This document shows, one piece after another, positions 40,375 to 48,491 of a DNA stretch of 57,511 bases. A model generated the notes under the pieces. It saw only the letters and a list, made by a program, of their open reading frames with translations. It had not been told where the DNA came from and searched no databases. The position numbers and the translations under genes are program-made. Position 1 is the stretch's first letter, and every line of letters begins with the position of its first letter. The DNA lies in NCBI GenBank assembly GCA_017461765.1, contig JAFTXO010000043.1, forward strand, positions 1 to 57,511, read 5' to 3'. The stretch is from Clostridia bacterium (lineage in GTDB: Bacteria; Bacillota; Clostridia; Oscillospirales; CAG-272).

Positions 40375-40403
40375 ATTTTATCAAAATCGCTTTGCGTTTT
40401 CAA
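40375..40403 (-). promoter_or_regulatory. SigA-type promoter of the radical SAM gene
   Basis: Minus strand TTGAAA (40398-40403), 17-base spacer, TAAAAT (40375-40380) with TGA before it. Confidence 0.75.
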
Positions 40404-40479
40404 TACAGAAGCTGACGATGACTATACGAGGATAAAAGTGCTTTGCCATTTATTATATAATAAAATTCGACAATATCCC

Positions 40480-40508
40480 TTGACAAACAAGGTACTTAGT
40501 GTTACAAT
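40480..40508 (+). promoter_or_regulatory. SigA-type promoter of the exopolysaccharide operon
   Basis: TTGACA (40480-40485), 17-base spacer, TACAAT (40503-40508), 34 bases before the CpsB-like start. Confidence 0.8.
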
Positions 40509-40541
40509 ATTATATATTATTATGTTTTTGGAGATACGCTG

Positions 40542-41288
40542 ATGGTCGGTTTTTTGGATTTGCACTCTCATATGCTTCCCTCTGTCGATGACGGAGCGAA
40601 GGATATCGAGGAAATGAAAAAAATGATGGAATTGGCGTACAACGACGGCATACGTGCTATATGCTTCACTCCGCATTTCAAATTATATGAATTTGAAGAT
40701 GAGGAGCAAATTGAAAGATATAATGCTCATATAAACCGTATTTTTAATGATGCTTGCAATTATGCGAGCGCTGAATATGAGGATATGAGCCTTTTTCTTG
40801 GAAGCGAGATCATGTGTCACAGTGATGTTGCTGAATCGATTTCCGAAAATTTTTGTAAAAATATCGCCAATACTTCTTACGTGCTTATTGAATTTCACTT
40901 TAAGGCTTCGTTCTACGATATAAAAAATACGGTCACAAAGCTGTCAAGAAAGGGATTTATTCCGATAATCGCACACGCCGAGAGGTATTCGGAGCTTGTA
41001 AAAAAGCCTGCACGGGTTACCGAGCTTAAGGAGCTTGGCGCTCTTATCCAGATAAATGCGCGTTCTGTGACAAACATCAGGTTCGGAAGGGTTGCGCGTT
41101 TTATTAAAAAGGTATTCAAAAAAATGCTGGTCGATATTATTGCAACGGACGCTCACGATTCATCTCACCGCACGCCGATTCTTTCCGAGGCTTTTGAAAA
41201 GATCTCGGCCAAATACGGCGAAGGATACGCAAAAAAGCTTTTTGTCGAAAATCCAAACTCGATATTAAATAAATGTTCTAAGGAGTAA
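40542..41288 (+). CDS. CpsB/YwqE-type tyrosine-protein phosphatase (PHP family)
   Basis: 248 residues of the polymerase-and-histidinol-phosphatase fold. Metal ligands in DLHSHMLPSVDDG (6-18), FTPHF, LGSEIMCH, IAHAERY and ATDAHDS. In capsule clusters this Mn-dependent phosphatase dephosphorylates the BY-kinase, here encoded two genes on. It is first in cpsB-wzz-BY-kinase-polymerase, 3 bases before wzz. Confidence 0.92.
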   Translation: MVGFLDLHSHMLPSVDDGAKDIEEMKKMMELAYNDGIRAICFTPHFKLYEFEDEEQIERYNAHINRIFNDACNYASAEYEDMSLFLGSEIMCHSDVAESISENFCKNIANTSYVLIEFHFKASFYDIKNTVTKLSRKGFIPIIAHAERYSELVKKPARVTELKELGALIQINARSVTNIRFGRVARFIKKVFKKMLVDIIATDAHDSSHRTPILSEAFEKISAKYGEGYAKKLFVENPNSILNKCSKE

Positions 41289-41291
41289 AAA

Positions 41292-42080
41292 ATGAATTCT
41301 AACGAAAACGTAAAAGACGAAACCGAAATTGATATACGAGACGTCGGCAATTTCTTGTTAGGAAAGATATGGATTATAGCTCTTGCAACCGTTTGCTTGG
41401 CGCTTTTTGCTTTTCTTTTCACAAGCTTATTTGTCACGCCCACATATTCATCCACGAGTAAAGTGATTGTTGCTGGAAATAGTATTCAAACATCAGCAAC
41501 TGGTCAGTTTCAATCTGGTGAAGCTATTGTTAAAGAAACTGAAGAAATCGTAAAAACTGTTAAATTTTGCACTGAGGTTGCAGACATCCTCAATGACCCA
41601 GCTTCATCTCCTTTAGTTCCAGGCACAGACAAAACATTCAAAGAATATTATGGAATTGAAATAACACATCAAGAAATATACAATTCTGTTTCCATCGATG
41701 TAAAAGACGGTTCTATAATAGCAAGTTTTACGGTTATAACCGATGATCCAAAAATTTCCGCAGTTATTGCCAATACTATTTCTTCTCATTATGTTTATTT
41801 CTTAGAAAATTTAAAATTTGAAGATAAAAATTACGGCTACGTTTCTCCGCTTACCTTTGCTCCCAAAATTATCGAATACGCAAGTGTAAGCTCATCACCG
41901 ACAAGCTCAAACATGATAAGAAATACTCTTATCGCTGCAGCTATAGGTCTTGTTCTCTCCTGTGCGGTTCTTATAGTAATATTTATTTTTGACGACAAGA
42001 TCAAGACTCCTGACGATATTCAAAACCGTCTTAAGCTCAACGTTCTCGGTGTCATTCCGGAAATTGAAAGCGATCTTTAA
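41292..42080 (+). CDS. Wzz/CpsC-type chain-length determinant, BY-kinase activator
   Basis: 262 residues. Cytoplasmic N-terminus, membrane helix ~27-50, ~150-residue extracytoplasmic domain, second helix ~215-237, and a short C-terminal cytoplasmic tail (KIKTPDDIQNRLKLNVLG) that activates the partner kinase. RBS AAGGAG. The middle of the gene (about 41456-41830, the outer domain) has different codon use and higher A+T, with GGT, ACT and TCT forms, compared with both ends, as if replaced by recombination. The stop overlaps a possible BY-kinase start (TAATG). Confidence 0.9.
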   Translation: MNSNENVKDETEIDIRDVGNFLLGKIWIIALATVCLALFAFLFTSLFVTPTYSSTSKVIVAGNSIQTSATGQFQSGEAIVKETEEIVKTVKFCTEVADILNDPASSPLVPGTDKTFKEYYGIEITHQEIYNSVSIDVKDGSIIASFTVITDDPKISAVIANTISSHYVYFLENLKFEDKNYGYVSPLTFAPKIIEYASVSSSPTSSNMIRNTLIAAAIGLVLSCAVLIVIFIFDDKIKTPDDIQNRLKLNVLGVIPEIESDL

Positions 42081-42094
42081 TGGAGGATACCGAA

Positions 42095-42865
42095 ATGAAA
42101 AACATTACACTTAAAGAACTTGGCAAGTTTTCCTTTTCCATTAAGGAAGCCTTTAAAACACTTCGTACAAATCTTCTTTTCTCGGGCAGTGATATAAAAA
42201 CTGTTCTTATCACAAGCTGTGTTAAAAACGAAGGTAAAAGTACTGTTTCGCTTGAGCTTGCAAAAGCGCTCTCGCTTTCCGAAAAAAAGGTTCTTTTGAT
42301 CGATGCTGACCTTAGAAAATCAGTTCTTGTATCAAAATACGCAAGCGATGCTAAAAATATTGTCGGTCTTTCCGAATTTCTTTCTTCTCAGGCATCTTTG
42401 GAGGATGTACTCTATTCTACTCAGTATAACAGCTTCGATGTAATATTTGCCGGTGCTGTTCCTCCTAATCCCGTTGAGCTTCTCGGCTCAAGCAAATTCC
42501 AGGATCTTCTCGCTCAAGCAAAGGAAGAATACGATTACGTTATAATAGACGCTGCTCCCTTGGGTGCGGTTATTGATGCCTCCGTTATTTCAGCATTTTG
42601 CGACGGTTCTATTCTCGTAATCTGCGCAAACGAGATCGGTTATCGCTTTGCCAACGAGGTTAAGGGTCAGCTTGAAAAGAGCGGATGCAAGGTTCTTGGC
42701 GCTATCCTTAACAAGGTTTCCAACAAGCCCTCTTCTTATTACAACAGATACTATAAGAAGTACTACGGTAAATATTCTAAGGGTAAATACGGCAGATACG
42801 GCTATAATAACTATGGTTACGGTTACGGTTACGGCGAAGAAAAAGAAAAGAAATCTAAAAAATAA
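42095..42865 (+). CDS. CpsD-type tyrosine autokinase (BY-kinase)
   Basis: 256 residues from the ATG at 42095, 8 bases after GGAGG; the ATG at 42080 (MEDTEM) is an alternative. Walker A KNEGKSTVS, Walker A' LLIDADLRK, Walker B YVIIDAAP. The C-terminal ~40 residues hold a very dense tyrosine cluster (over 15 Tyr from YYNRYYKKYYGKYS onward), the autophosphorylation region. Its state controls polymer export with the Wzz-like protein and is reversed by the CpsB-like phosphatase. Confidence 0.94.
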   Translation: MKNITLKELGKFSFSIKEAFKTLRTNLLFSGSDIKTVLITSCVKNEGKSTVSLELAKALSLSEKKVLLIDADLRKSVLVSKYASDAKNIVGLSEFLSSQASLEDVLYSTQYNSFDVIFAGAVPPNPVELLGSSKFQDLLAQAKEEYDYVIIDAAPLGAVIDASVISAFCDGSILVICANEIGYRFANEVKGQLEKSGCKVLGAILNKVSNKPSSYYNRYYKKYYGKYSKGKYGRYGYNNYGYGYGYGEEKEKKSKK

Positions 42866-42872
42866 TAATCTT

Positions 42873-42902
42873 AAAACCCTGTGCAAAACACAGGGTTTTA
42901 AA
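42873..42902 (+). terminator. hairpin between BY-kinase and polymerase genes
   Basis: 11-bp stem 42873-42883 with 42889-42899, CAAAA loop. Only four Ts, all within the stem end, so it may reduce rather than stop transcription into the next gene. Confidence 0.6.
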
Positions 42903-42916
42903 ATAGCGAGGACTTT

Positions 42917-44299
42917 ATGGATCTTGTTAAAATAAAAAATCGCCTTTCTCTGTTTATCGACAGTCTTTATTTTCCCCTCTTTATTGCTGCTCTTACGCTT
43001 ATCGGAAATCTTCTTTCCTGTGAGGTTGCGGCAATCTCTGTAAGCCTTGTTTTTGTTTTTATAGGGCTTTGTATTTGCGAGGATATGAAATTTATACTGT
43101 CGCCAATTCTGTTTATAAACTTTACAATATCCTCAAAGAGCTTAAATAACGGACTTTTTCAAAAAACAGGCTTCATCATATGGACGATAGTTATGGTACT
43201 CATGCTCATCGGCTTTTTGATATTTCATTTTTTAAAATACAAAAAATCGTTCCGTCCTGCTTTAAAAAGCAAATTCTTTACGGGATATATGGTGCTTTTT
43301 TCTGTATATCTTTTAAACGGACTTTTTAATTCACCGTATAAAAATATAGGTGCGTTTCTTTTTGTTGCACTGATGATAGTTATGTTCTCTTTTCCGCTAT
43401 TTATTTTCGGTGCGGGAATAAAGCCGAGCAAGGAGCTTAAGGATCATTTTCTTATTATCATATTTTTAACGTCTGTTATAGTTATGATAGAGCTTTTCGC
43501 TCTTATACTGTTCGGTGATGTTATAAATGACGGCTCGCTCATAAAGGAGCATATCGTTTTAGGCTGGTCGACATGGAATGGCATCGGTGCTATTCTTGCC
43601 GTATGCTTGCCTGTTCATTTTTATCTTGCCATAACGAAAAAGCACGGATATATCTTCTTTATAACGGCTATTATATCATATCTTGCGATAGCGCTTACGC
43701 TTTCCCGCGCATCGTTACTCGTAGCAACGCTTCTTGCGGCTATTTGTGTGATCATTGGCTGTATCAAGGGCGAAAACGTTAAGATGTTCAGGATTGCCAC
43801 TCTTATTGCAGCTCTATTGGCGCTTATCGGATTTATCGTTTTTTGGAGCAAAATATCAACGGTATTTACTGATTATCTTGAAAGAGGCTTTAGTGATAAC
43901 GGTCGTTTTGGGCTATATAAGGACGGTATGAAATCGTTTTTTGCTCATCCGATATTCGGTGCAGGCTTTGCAAATGTATACTCTATCGGTCCTGTAACAC
44001 CTGAATTTTTTGCGATATCCACACCTATAATGTGTCACAACACTATAATTCAAATTTTGGCTTCTTGCGGCGTTATCGGTCTTTGTGGATATTTATTTCA
44101 CAGGTATCAGACCTTGAAATTTTTATACGAGCAAAGAAAATCTCTTTTTTCGGTGTTTTCGGCTCTTTGTGTATCAGCATTGCTTTTTACAAGCTTGCTT
44201 GACGTTCATTTCTTTATCACCTATCATATTTTATATTATGCCACTATTCTCTGTGTTGCGGAAAAATGTGCGTTTTCCGATGCTAACCTATTCGGGTGA
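42917..44299 (+). CDS. O-antigen polymerase/ligase-family membrane protein
   Basis: 460 residues with about 11-12 membrane helices and a large outer loop (~310-375) containing GRFGLYKDGMKSFFAHPIFGAGFANV, the typical Wzy_C/WaaL region (R..L...G...F..P..G.G). It polymerises repeat units or ligates finished polymer. No glycosyltransferases or flippase lie in this cluster, so the pathway is only partly encoded here. GAGG precedes the ATG. Confidence 0.85.
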   Translation: MDLVKIKNRLSLFIDSLYFPLFIAALTLIGNLLSCEVAAISVSLVFVFIGLCICEDMKFILSPILFINFTISSKSLNNGLFQKTGFIIWTIVMVLMLIGFLIFHFLKYKKSFRPALKSKFFTGYMVLFSVYLLNGLFNSPYKNIGAFLFVALMIVMFSFPLFIFGAGIKPSKELKDHFLIIIFLTSVIVMIELFALILFGDVINDGSLIKEHIVLGWSTWNGIGAILAVCLPVHFYLAITKKHGYIFFITAIISYLAIALTLSRASLLVATLLAAICVIIGCIKGENVKMFRIATLIAALLALIGFIVFWSKISTVFTDYLERGFSDNGRFGLYKDGMKSFFAHPIFGAGFANVYSIGPVTPEFFAISTPIMCHNTIIQILASCGVIGLCGYLFHRYQTLKFLYEQRKSLFSVFSALCVSALLFTSLLDVHFFITYHILYYATILCVAEKCAFSDANLFG

Positions 44300-44317
44300 T
44301 GTTTTTTAAGCAAAGAA

Positions 44318-44349
44318 AAAAAGAGTGTTGTTTAAGCAACACTCTTTTT
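44318..44349 (+). terminator. bidirectional terminator, polymerase gene / lipoprotein gene
   Basis: 13-bp stem 44318-44330 with 44337-44349 and a TTTAAG loop. It ends the polymerase gene and, on the other strand, the lipoprotein gene stopping at 44353. Confidence 0.85.
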
Positions 44350-44352
44350 GGT

Positions 44353-46398
44353 TTAATGGTTTACGGTCATTGTTTTCGTAACTGTAAATGTTCCGCCTGT
44401 ACAAACAAGATTTTTAGGTGTTCCGCCAACATACGAGCCAACAGAAATGCTTGATGTGCCGCTTGTGATATCAGACGAAATCACGAGAACGGAAAGCTTT
44501 TTAGCATAGCTCTTCGGGATCTTCAAAACGGTTGTTCCCATTCCCGAAACATTAAGCTCTATATATCCGCCGAACACATACCCAGCACAATCGGTAACAG
44601 ATGCCGCAAGCATAGGCATTTGCGTTGATGTAGGTGCTTTGGGATTATTGGTTGTGGATATGCAAACTATCTTACCGCCGTTTACAGTAAACGTGCCTGT
44701 TTCTCCTATATCTACCTTTTCAAAGAGATAGAGCTCGCCGCCGTTTACGGTAACTGCTGCTGAATCAATACTGTCGGAAACAGTAACTATTGAAAGTGAA
44801 CCGCTATTTACTGTTACCGTGGGAGCTTTAAGTCCCTTATTTGCATCTATGATATGCAAGGATGTATTACCCGAAACTGTAATAGATGTATCGGCTTGAA
44901 TTGCATCCTCATATGTTGCAAGATTTACTGTTCCTGCGCTGATCACAACTGTATTTGCCTTCAAAGCGTCCTCACAAGCGTCAACCGCAACGGTTCCGTT
45001 CTTTATAACGATCGAATTCGATGCTTCGATTCCCTTGTTGCTACCGTCTATTGAGAATATTATCTTTCCTGTGAAGAGTGATGTATCTACCTTTACATAC
45101 TGCTTGCTATCAAGTATATAAGAGCCTGTTTTATCCTCTTTAAAGGAAGCGTTTGTTTTAAGGTATACTGTACCCGTTGTATCGATTACGACATCGGTTG
45201 CCGCGATGCAATCCTTTTTATAATCGTACATATCGGTCGTTGAATATGCTTCCTCATCGGAAACAATTACCTCGACCTTAAGGTTTGCAGTGCCCGATAC
45301 TGTAACCGTGCTATCGCATTTAATTCCGCGCTTTATACTTTGAATAACGACTATTGCGGCTACATCGGAGGATGTTACTGTTATATTACCCGTAACGTCC
45401 ATACCGTTGGTCTTTGAAGATATATTAGCTCCGCAGGATGCAAGCTGAACATCACCGTTTACGTTGATACCGTCGCCGTCGGAATTGATAATAAGCTTAC
45501 CTCCATTTACAGCGAGGTTTCCTATTGTATTTTTTTCGGGATCTACGGCTGTTGCAGCCTCGTAATCTCCAACCTTCAAGCCTGATTTTTTAGCGTTTAT
45601 ATTGAATTCTCCGCTATTTATGGTCAAGCCCTCTTCGCCGTATATACCGTGATATTCGGCATTGATATTGAAGATACCGCCGTTTATGGTCATTGATTTT
45701 GTGTTTGTAATACCGCTCTTGAAGTTGCCGTTTACATTAAGTGTTCCCTTACCGTTTATCGTAAGAGTTCCTGTTTTTACGTATATTGCGCCCTTTTGAG
45801 CGTTGGTTTTGGTATCATTGATCGTATTTACGCTTCCGTCGGGAAGTACTATCGTAAGATTACAGCCCTCTGAATAGATCGGGGGGGTAGATACGGGATC
45901 TGTTGATGATGTAATTGACACGTTATCAAGTATCAAAACCACCTCTGCTAAGGGAGTGGTCTTTTTGATATCGACTACGATCTGTCCCTTAGAGGTCGTT
46001 CCGCTTATCTTATAAACGCCGGCAGTTTCAATAGTTATTTCACCAGCACCTGTTATATCAAGCGCTGTTGCCTGATATGTTTTTTCTGTTCCGTTATTTT
46101 TAAATGAGTCTATCTGTGTAAAAACAGAAGTATTTATCGTTTGAGCTATCGATATATCGTAATCGATACGTTCGACCTCGACCTTTGGCTTATCGGTCTC
46201 ACCCGTTGATGTAGATGTATCATCATTGGTGCTTGTTTGATCTTCTGTTGATGTTTGTTCATCTGTTGTGGTTTGGTCACCTACGGTCGTCGTCTCATCG
46301 ATTGACGATGTTTCTGTTTGCGGCGTTTCATCCTTAGTACACGATGCAAACGCAAGCAACATAACAAACGCAAGTAACATTATAATGATTTTTTTCAT
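44353..46398 (-). CDS. secreted lipoprotein with Cthe_2159-type beta-helix carbohydrate-binding domain
   Basis: 681 residues. Lipoprotein signal with lipobox LAFASC (Cys20), a Ser/Thr/Asp/Glu-rich linker (~22-72), then a long repetitive beta-helix of short strands with recurrent V(N/S)GG and NSG turns (TINSGEFNINAKKSGLKVGD, TVNSGSLSIVTVSDSI). This matches the Cthe_2159/DUF carbohydrate-binding family, whose founder binds polysaccharide and calcium. Expected on the outer face of the membrane. The tail (VLVISSDITSGTSSISVGSY) looks like a final beta domain. Probably own transcript. Confidence 0.8.
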   Translation of the reverse strand: MKKIIIMLLAFVMLLAFASCTKDETPQTETSSIDETTTVGDQTTTDEQTSTEDQTSTNDDTSTSTGETDKPKVEVERIDYDISIAQTINTSVFTQIDSFKNNGTEKTYQATALDITGAGEITIETAGVYKISGTTSKGQIVVDIKKTTPLAEVVLILDNVSITSSTDPVSTPPIYSEGCNLTIVLPDGSVNTINDTKTNAQKGAIYVKTGTLTINGKGTLNVNGNFKSGITNTKSMTINGGIFNINAEYHGIYGEEGLTINSGEFNINAKKSGLKVGDYEAATAVDPEKNTIGNLAVNGGKLIINSDGDGINVNGDVQLASCGANISSKTNGMDVTGNITVTSSDVAAIVVIQSIKRGIKCDSTVTVSGTANLKVEVIVSDEEAYSTTDMYDYKKDCIAATDVVIDTTGTVYLKTNASFKEDKTGSYILDSKQYVKVDTSLFTGKIIFSIDGSNKGIEASNSIVIKNGTVAVDACEDALKANTVVISAGTVNLATYEDAIQADTSITVSGNTSLHIIDANKGLKAPTVTVNSGSLSIVTVSDSIDSAAVTVNGGELYLFEKVDIGETGTFTVNGGKIVCISTTNNPKAPTSTQMPMLAASVTDCAGYVFGGYIELNVSGMGTTVLKIPKSYAKKLSVLVISSDITSGTSSISVGSYVGGTPKNLVCTGGTFTVTKTMTVNH

Positions 46399-46442
46399 AT
46401 TTAATTACCTCCGTAATTTTTCAAATGATCTTACATACATCT

Positions 46443-46471
46443 ATTTTATCACATATTTTTATATTAGTCAA
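46443..46471 (-). promoter_or_regulatory. SigA-type promoter of the beta-helix lipoprotein
   Basis: Minus strand TTGACT (46466-46471), 17-base spacer, TAAAAT (46443-46448) preceded by TGA. Confidence 0.75.
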
Positions 46472-46600
46472 TATTTTTATTTTTTGTTATTTTTTATTAT
46501 AGTTTTTGTGCATTTTATATATTCGTATATAAATTTTTAAAGCCATGTCGTTTTGTTTTTTCTTTTTTTGAGATTTTTTTAAATTTTTTTACAAAAAATA

Positions 46601-46629
46601 TATACAATTTAATTTTTTTATGATAAAAT
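46601..46629 (+). promoter_or_regulatory. probable extended -10 promoter of purC
   Basis: TGATAAAAT at 46621-46629 with a weak TATACA at 46601-46606 and a 17-base spacer. The upstream 46490-46600 is a very A+T-rich tract that could act as an UP element. No purine riboswitch fold was recognised in the 38-base leader. Confidence 0.5.
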
Positions 46630-46667
46630 AATTGTGTCATTTTTTTAGATGAAAAAGGAGTTCTATC

Positions 46668-47366
46668 ATGAAAAAGATTTACGAAGGAAAAACAAAAAAC
46701 GTTTATAGCCTTGATAACGGAAACGTATTGTTGAAGTTTAAGGACGATTGTACAGGTAAGGACGGAGTTTTTGATCCGGGCGAAAACTCGGTTGGCTTGA
46801 CCATCGAAGGTATTGGCAAAGCAAATCTTCAAACATCTGTTTACTATTTTGAGCTTTGCAAAAAGGCAGGCATAAAGACTCACTATGTTTCTGCTGACGT
46901 CGATAATGCTACTATGGAAGTTCTCCCTGCAACTTGCTTCGGTAAAGATCTTGGCGGTAACGGACTTGAAGTTATTTGCCGTTTGGTTGCTACAGGCAGC
47001 TTTATTCGCAGATACGGCGAATACATAAAAGACGGTACTCCTCTTGAGGGCGGATACGTTGAATGTACATTCAAAAACGACGCTAAGGGAGATCCACTTG
47101 TAACAGGTGAGGGTCTTGTTGCTCTTAAGGTTATGACACCTGAAATGTTCGAAAGTCTCAAGGAGCAGACACTCAAGATCACAAAGATCGTTGCTGACGA
47201 CCTTAAGACTATCGGTCTTGATCTTTGGGATATCAAGTTTGAATTCGGCTATAATAACGGTGAGGTTATACTCATTGACGAGATTGCTTCCGGAAATATG
47301 CGTGTTTACAAGGACGGAGCTATCGTTGATCCCGTTGAGCTTACAAAGCTTATCCTTAACAGATAA
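46668..47366 (+). CDS. purC: SAICAR synthase PurC
   Basis: 232 residues. It ligates aspartate to CAIR in purine synthesis. [11 protein letters not shown] at the start, [22 protein letters not shown] and [13 protein letters not shown]. The last motif differs from the SPDTCR form of Bacillus and belongs to a shorter variant, so activity should be normal but the subgroup is divergent. Strong AAGGAG ribosome site. Stands alone, away from other pur genes. Confidence 0.88.
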   Translation: MKKIYEGKTKNVYSLDNGNVLLKFKDDCTGKDGVFDPGENSVGLTIEGIGKANLQTSVYYFELCKKAGIKTHYVSADVDNATMEVLPATCFGKDLGGNGLEVICRLVATGSFIRRYGEYIKDGTPLEGGYVECTFKNDAKGDPLVTGEGLVALKVMTPEMFESLKEQTLKITKIVADDLKTIGLDLWDIKFEFGYNNGEVILIDEIASGNMRVYKDGAIVDPVELTKLILNR

Positions 47367-47373
47367 TAAATTT

Positions 47374-47400
47374 ACAGGCGAGAGACCTCTCGCCTGTTTT
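47374..47400 (+). terminator. terminator of purC
   Basis: 10-bp stem ACAGGCGAGA/TCTCGCCTGT, GACC loop, then TTTTAT. Confidence 0.9.
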
Positions 47401-47435
47401 ATATAATGTACAAAAGAATTTGCGGTACAATTAGA

Positions 47436-47472
47436 AAAGGCGGCGCAATCCAAAATCGATTACGCCGCTTTA
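47436..47472 (-). terminator. terminator of the YwaF-like gene
   Basis: Stem GCGGCGTAATC/GATTGCGCCGC (one G:U) with a TTTT tail on the minus strand, 22 bases after the stop. Confidence 0.75.
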
Positions 47473-47493
47473 ATTCCTTTATGAGTTAGATTT

Positions 47494-48303
47494 TTATGCT
47501 TTTAATTTTGATCTTGCTTCAAATATTTTTTTGGCAAGAAGTGATGATATCGTAAGCACGATAAACGAAACTATTGAAAAGCCGAGAACATATGTCATCA
47601 AGAATACTATATACGGTGCGTTTTCAGATATCGTGCTTAAAAGCGGAAGCTCGCAGCCGTGGGTTTTGGAGATATAGAACATATTAAACGTTTCTCCGTT
47701 TCCGAATGCTTCAAAAAGAACATTGCCCACAGTAGCCATAGTTATTGTTACCGCAAAAACTGTCATGGCTTTAAAGATAGTGAAATTTGAGATTTCAAGA
47801 CGCTTACTTGAATACATAAGAACTCCTATTACGACCATTGCGCCGTGATGCACCATAGTTTGAATGTTTATTCCTATCGTATCTACAAATACCGTGCTTG
47901 GGAAAAGCATTACCGCAATGCCTGCAAAGAGCGAGAATGTTGCAAGGTACGAATATAGATACTGACGCACCTTTTCGTTTCTTATAACGGCTGCTAAAAG
48001 CATTATATACATAGGTGTTGAACAAAACTGGAACGGGAACGCGTACCATTGATAATCCCATATATCTGTTGTGTATGTATAAGAAAAATTGAATTGCTTA
48101 TATATTTCCAAGGCTATCATTACCAAGCCGGTTATAAAAACTATACGGTCTGTTCTCTTCGCGGTGAGCTTGGAGCTGAGCAAGCAAACTGTCACACAAA
48201 GAGCAACGACTATAACAAGCCACATTATATGAAACCAGCTGTACATGGTAGGCTCGGTCATTTCGGCGTCCAATACCTTGAGTATCTTTTCAAAGAAATT
48301 CAT
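47494..48303 (-). CDS. YwaF/TMEM164-like integral membrane protein
   Basis: 269 residues with about seven membrane helices. The family's conserved points are visible: an early helix with WFHIMW, PFQFCSTPMY, and a later MVHHGAMV His pair. Bacterial members (TIGR02206, YwaF) have no established role; the eukaryotic homologue TMEM164 acts in acyl transfer to lipids, which is only a hint. Own promoter and terminator. Confidence 0.8.
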   Translation of the reverse strand: MNFFEKILKVLDAEMTEPTMYSWFHIMWLVIVVALCVTVCLLSSKLTAKRTDRIVFITGLVMIALEIYKQFNFSYTYTTDIWDYQWYAFPFQFCSTPMYIMLLAAVIRNEKVRQYLYSYLATFSLFAGIAVMLFPSTVFVDTIGINIQTMVHHGAMVVIGVLMYSSKRLEISNFTIFKAMTVFAVTITMATVGNVLFEAFGNGETFNMFYISKTHGCELPLLSTISENAPYIVFLMTYVLGFSIVSFIVLTISSLLAKKIFEARSKLKA

Positions 48304-48335
48304 AAATGCACCTACTTTTTATTTTTATAGAATAA

Positions 48336-48364
48336 ATTTTAACATTATATAAAGAAAATATCAA
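48336..48364 (-). promoter_or_regulatory. SigA-type promoter of the YwaF-like gene
   Basis: Minus strand TTGATA (48359-48364), 17-base spacer, TAAAAT (48336-48341). Confidence 0.65.
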
Positions 48365-48412
48365 CATTTTGTTAATATAATTAAAAAAATATTTACAAAT
48401 TTACTATCAAAA

Positions 48413-48439
48413 AACGAAAGAGCTTCTCGCTCTTTCGTT
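48413..48439 (-). terminator. terminator of the ABC exporter operon
   Basis: 11-bp stem AACGAAAGAGC/GCTCTTTCGTT, with TTTTTTG on the minus strand. Confidence 0.85.
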
Positions 48440-48491
48440 CTTTTATTCAACTGCTTTAGTGCAACAGCCTCTTCTTTTATTCAACCGCTTT
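48440..48491. repeat. short direct duplication at the 3' end of the permease gene
   Basis: TTCTTTTATTCAACTGCTTT (48439-48458) and TTCTTTTATTCAACCGCTTT (48472-48491) differ by one base; the second copy is the gene's own stop region (Val-Glu-stop). The first copy, in the untranslated end, repeats the same codons, so the tail was duplicated. Confidence 0.7.

Noticed and set aside
42700-42840. Tandem GGTTACGGTTACGGTTACGG-like repeats, checked as CRISPR or VNTR
   Set aside because: They encode the Gly-Tyr repeats of the BY-kinase tail. There is no spacer-repeat structure. No CRISPR array was seen anywhere in the window.
46490-46640. Replication origin-like AT-rich tract
   Set aside because: No DnaA-box cluster or dnaA/dnaN genes. 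It is a divergent promoter region of the lipoprotein and purC genes.
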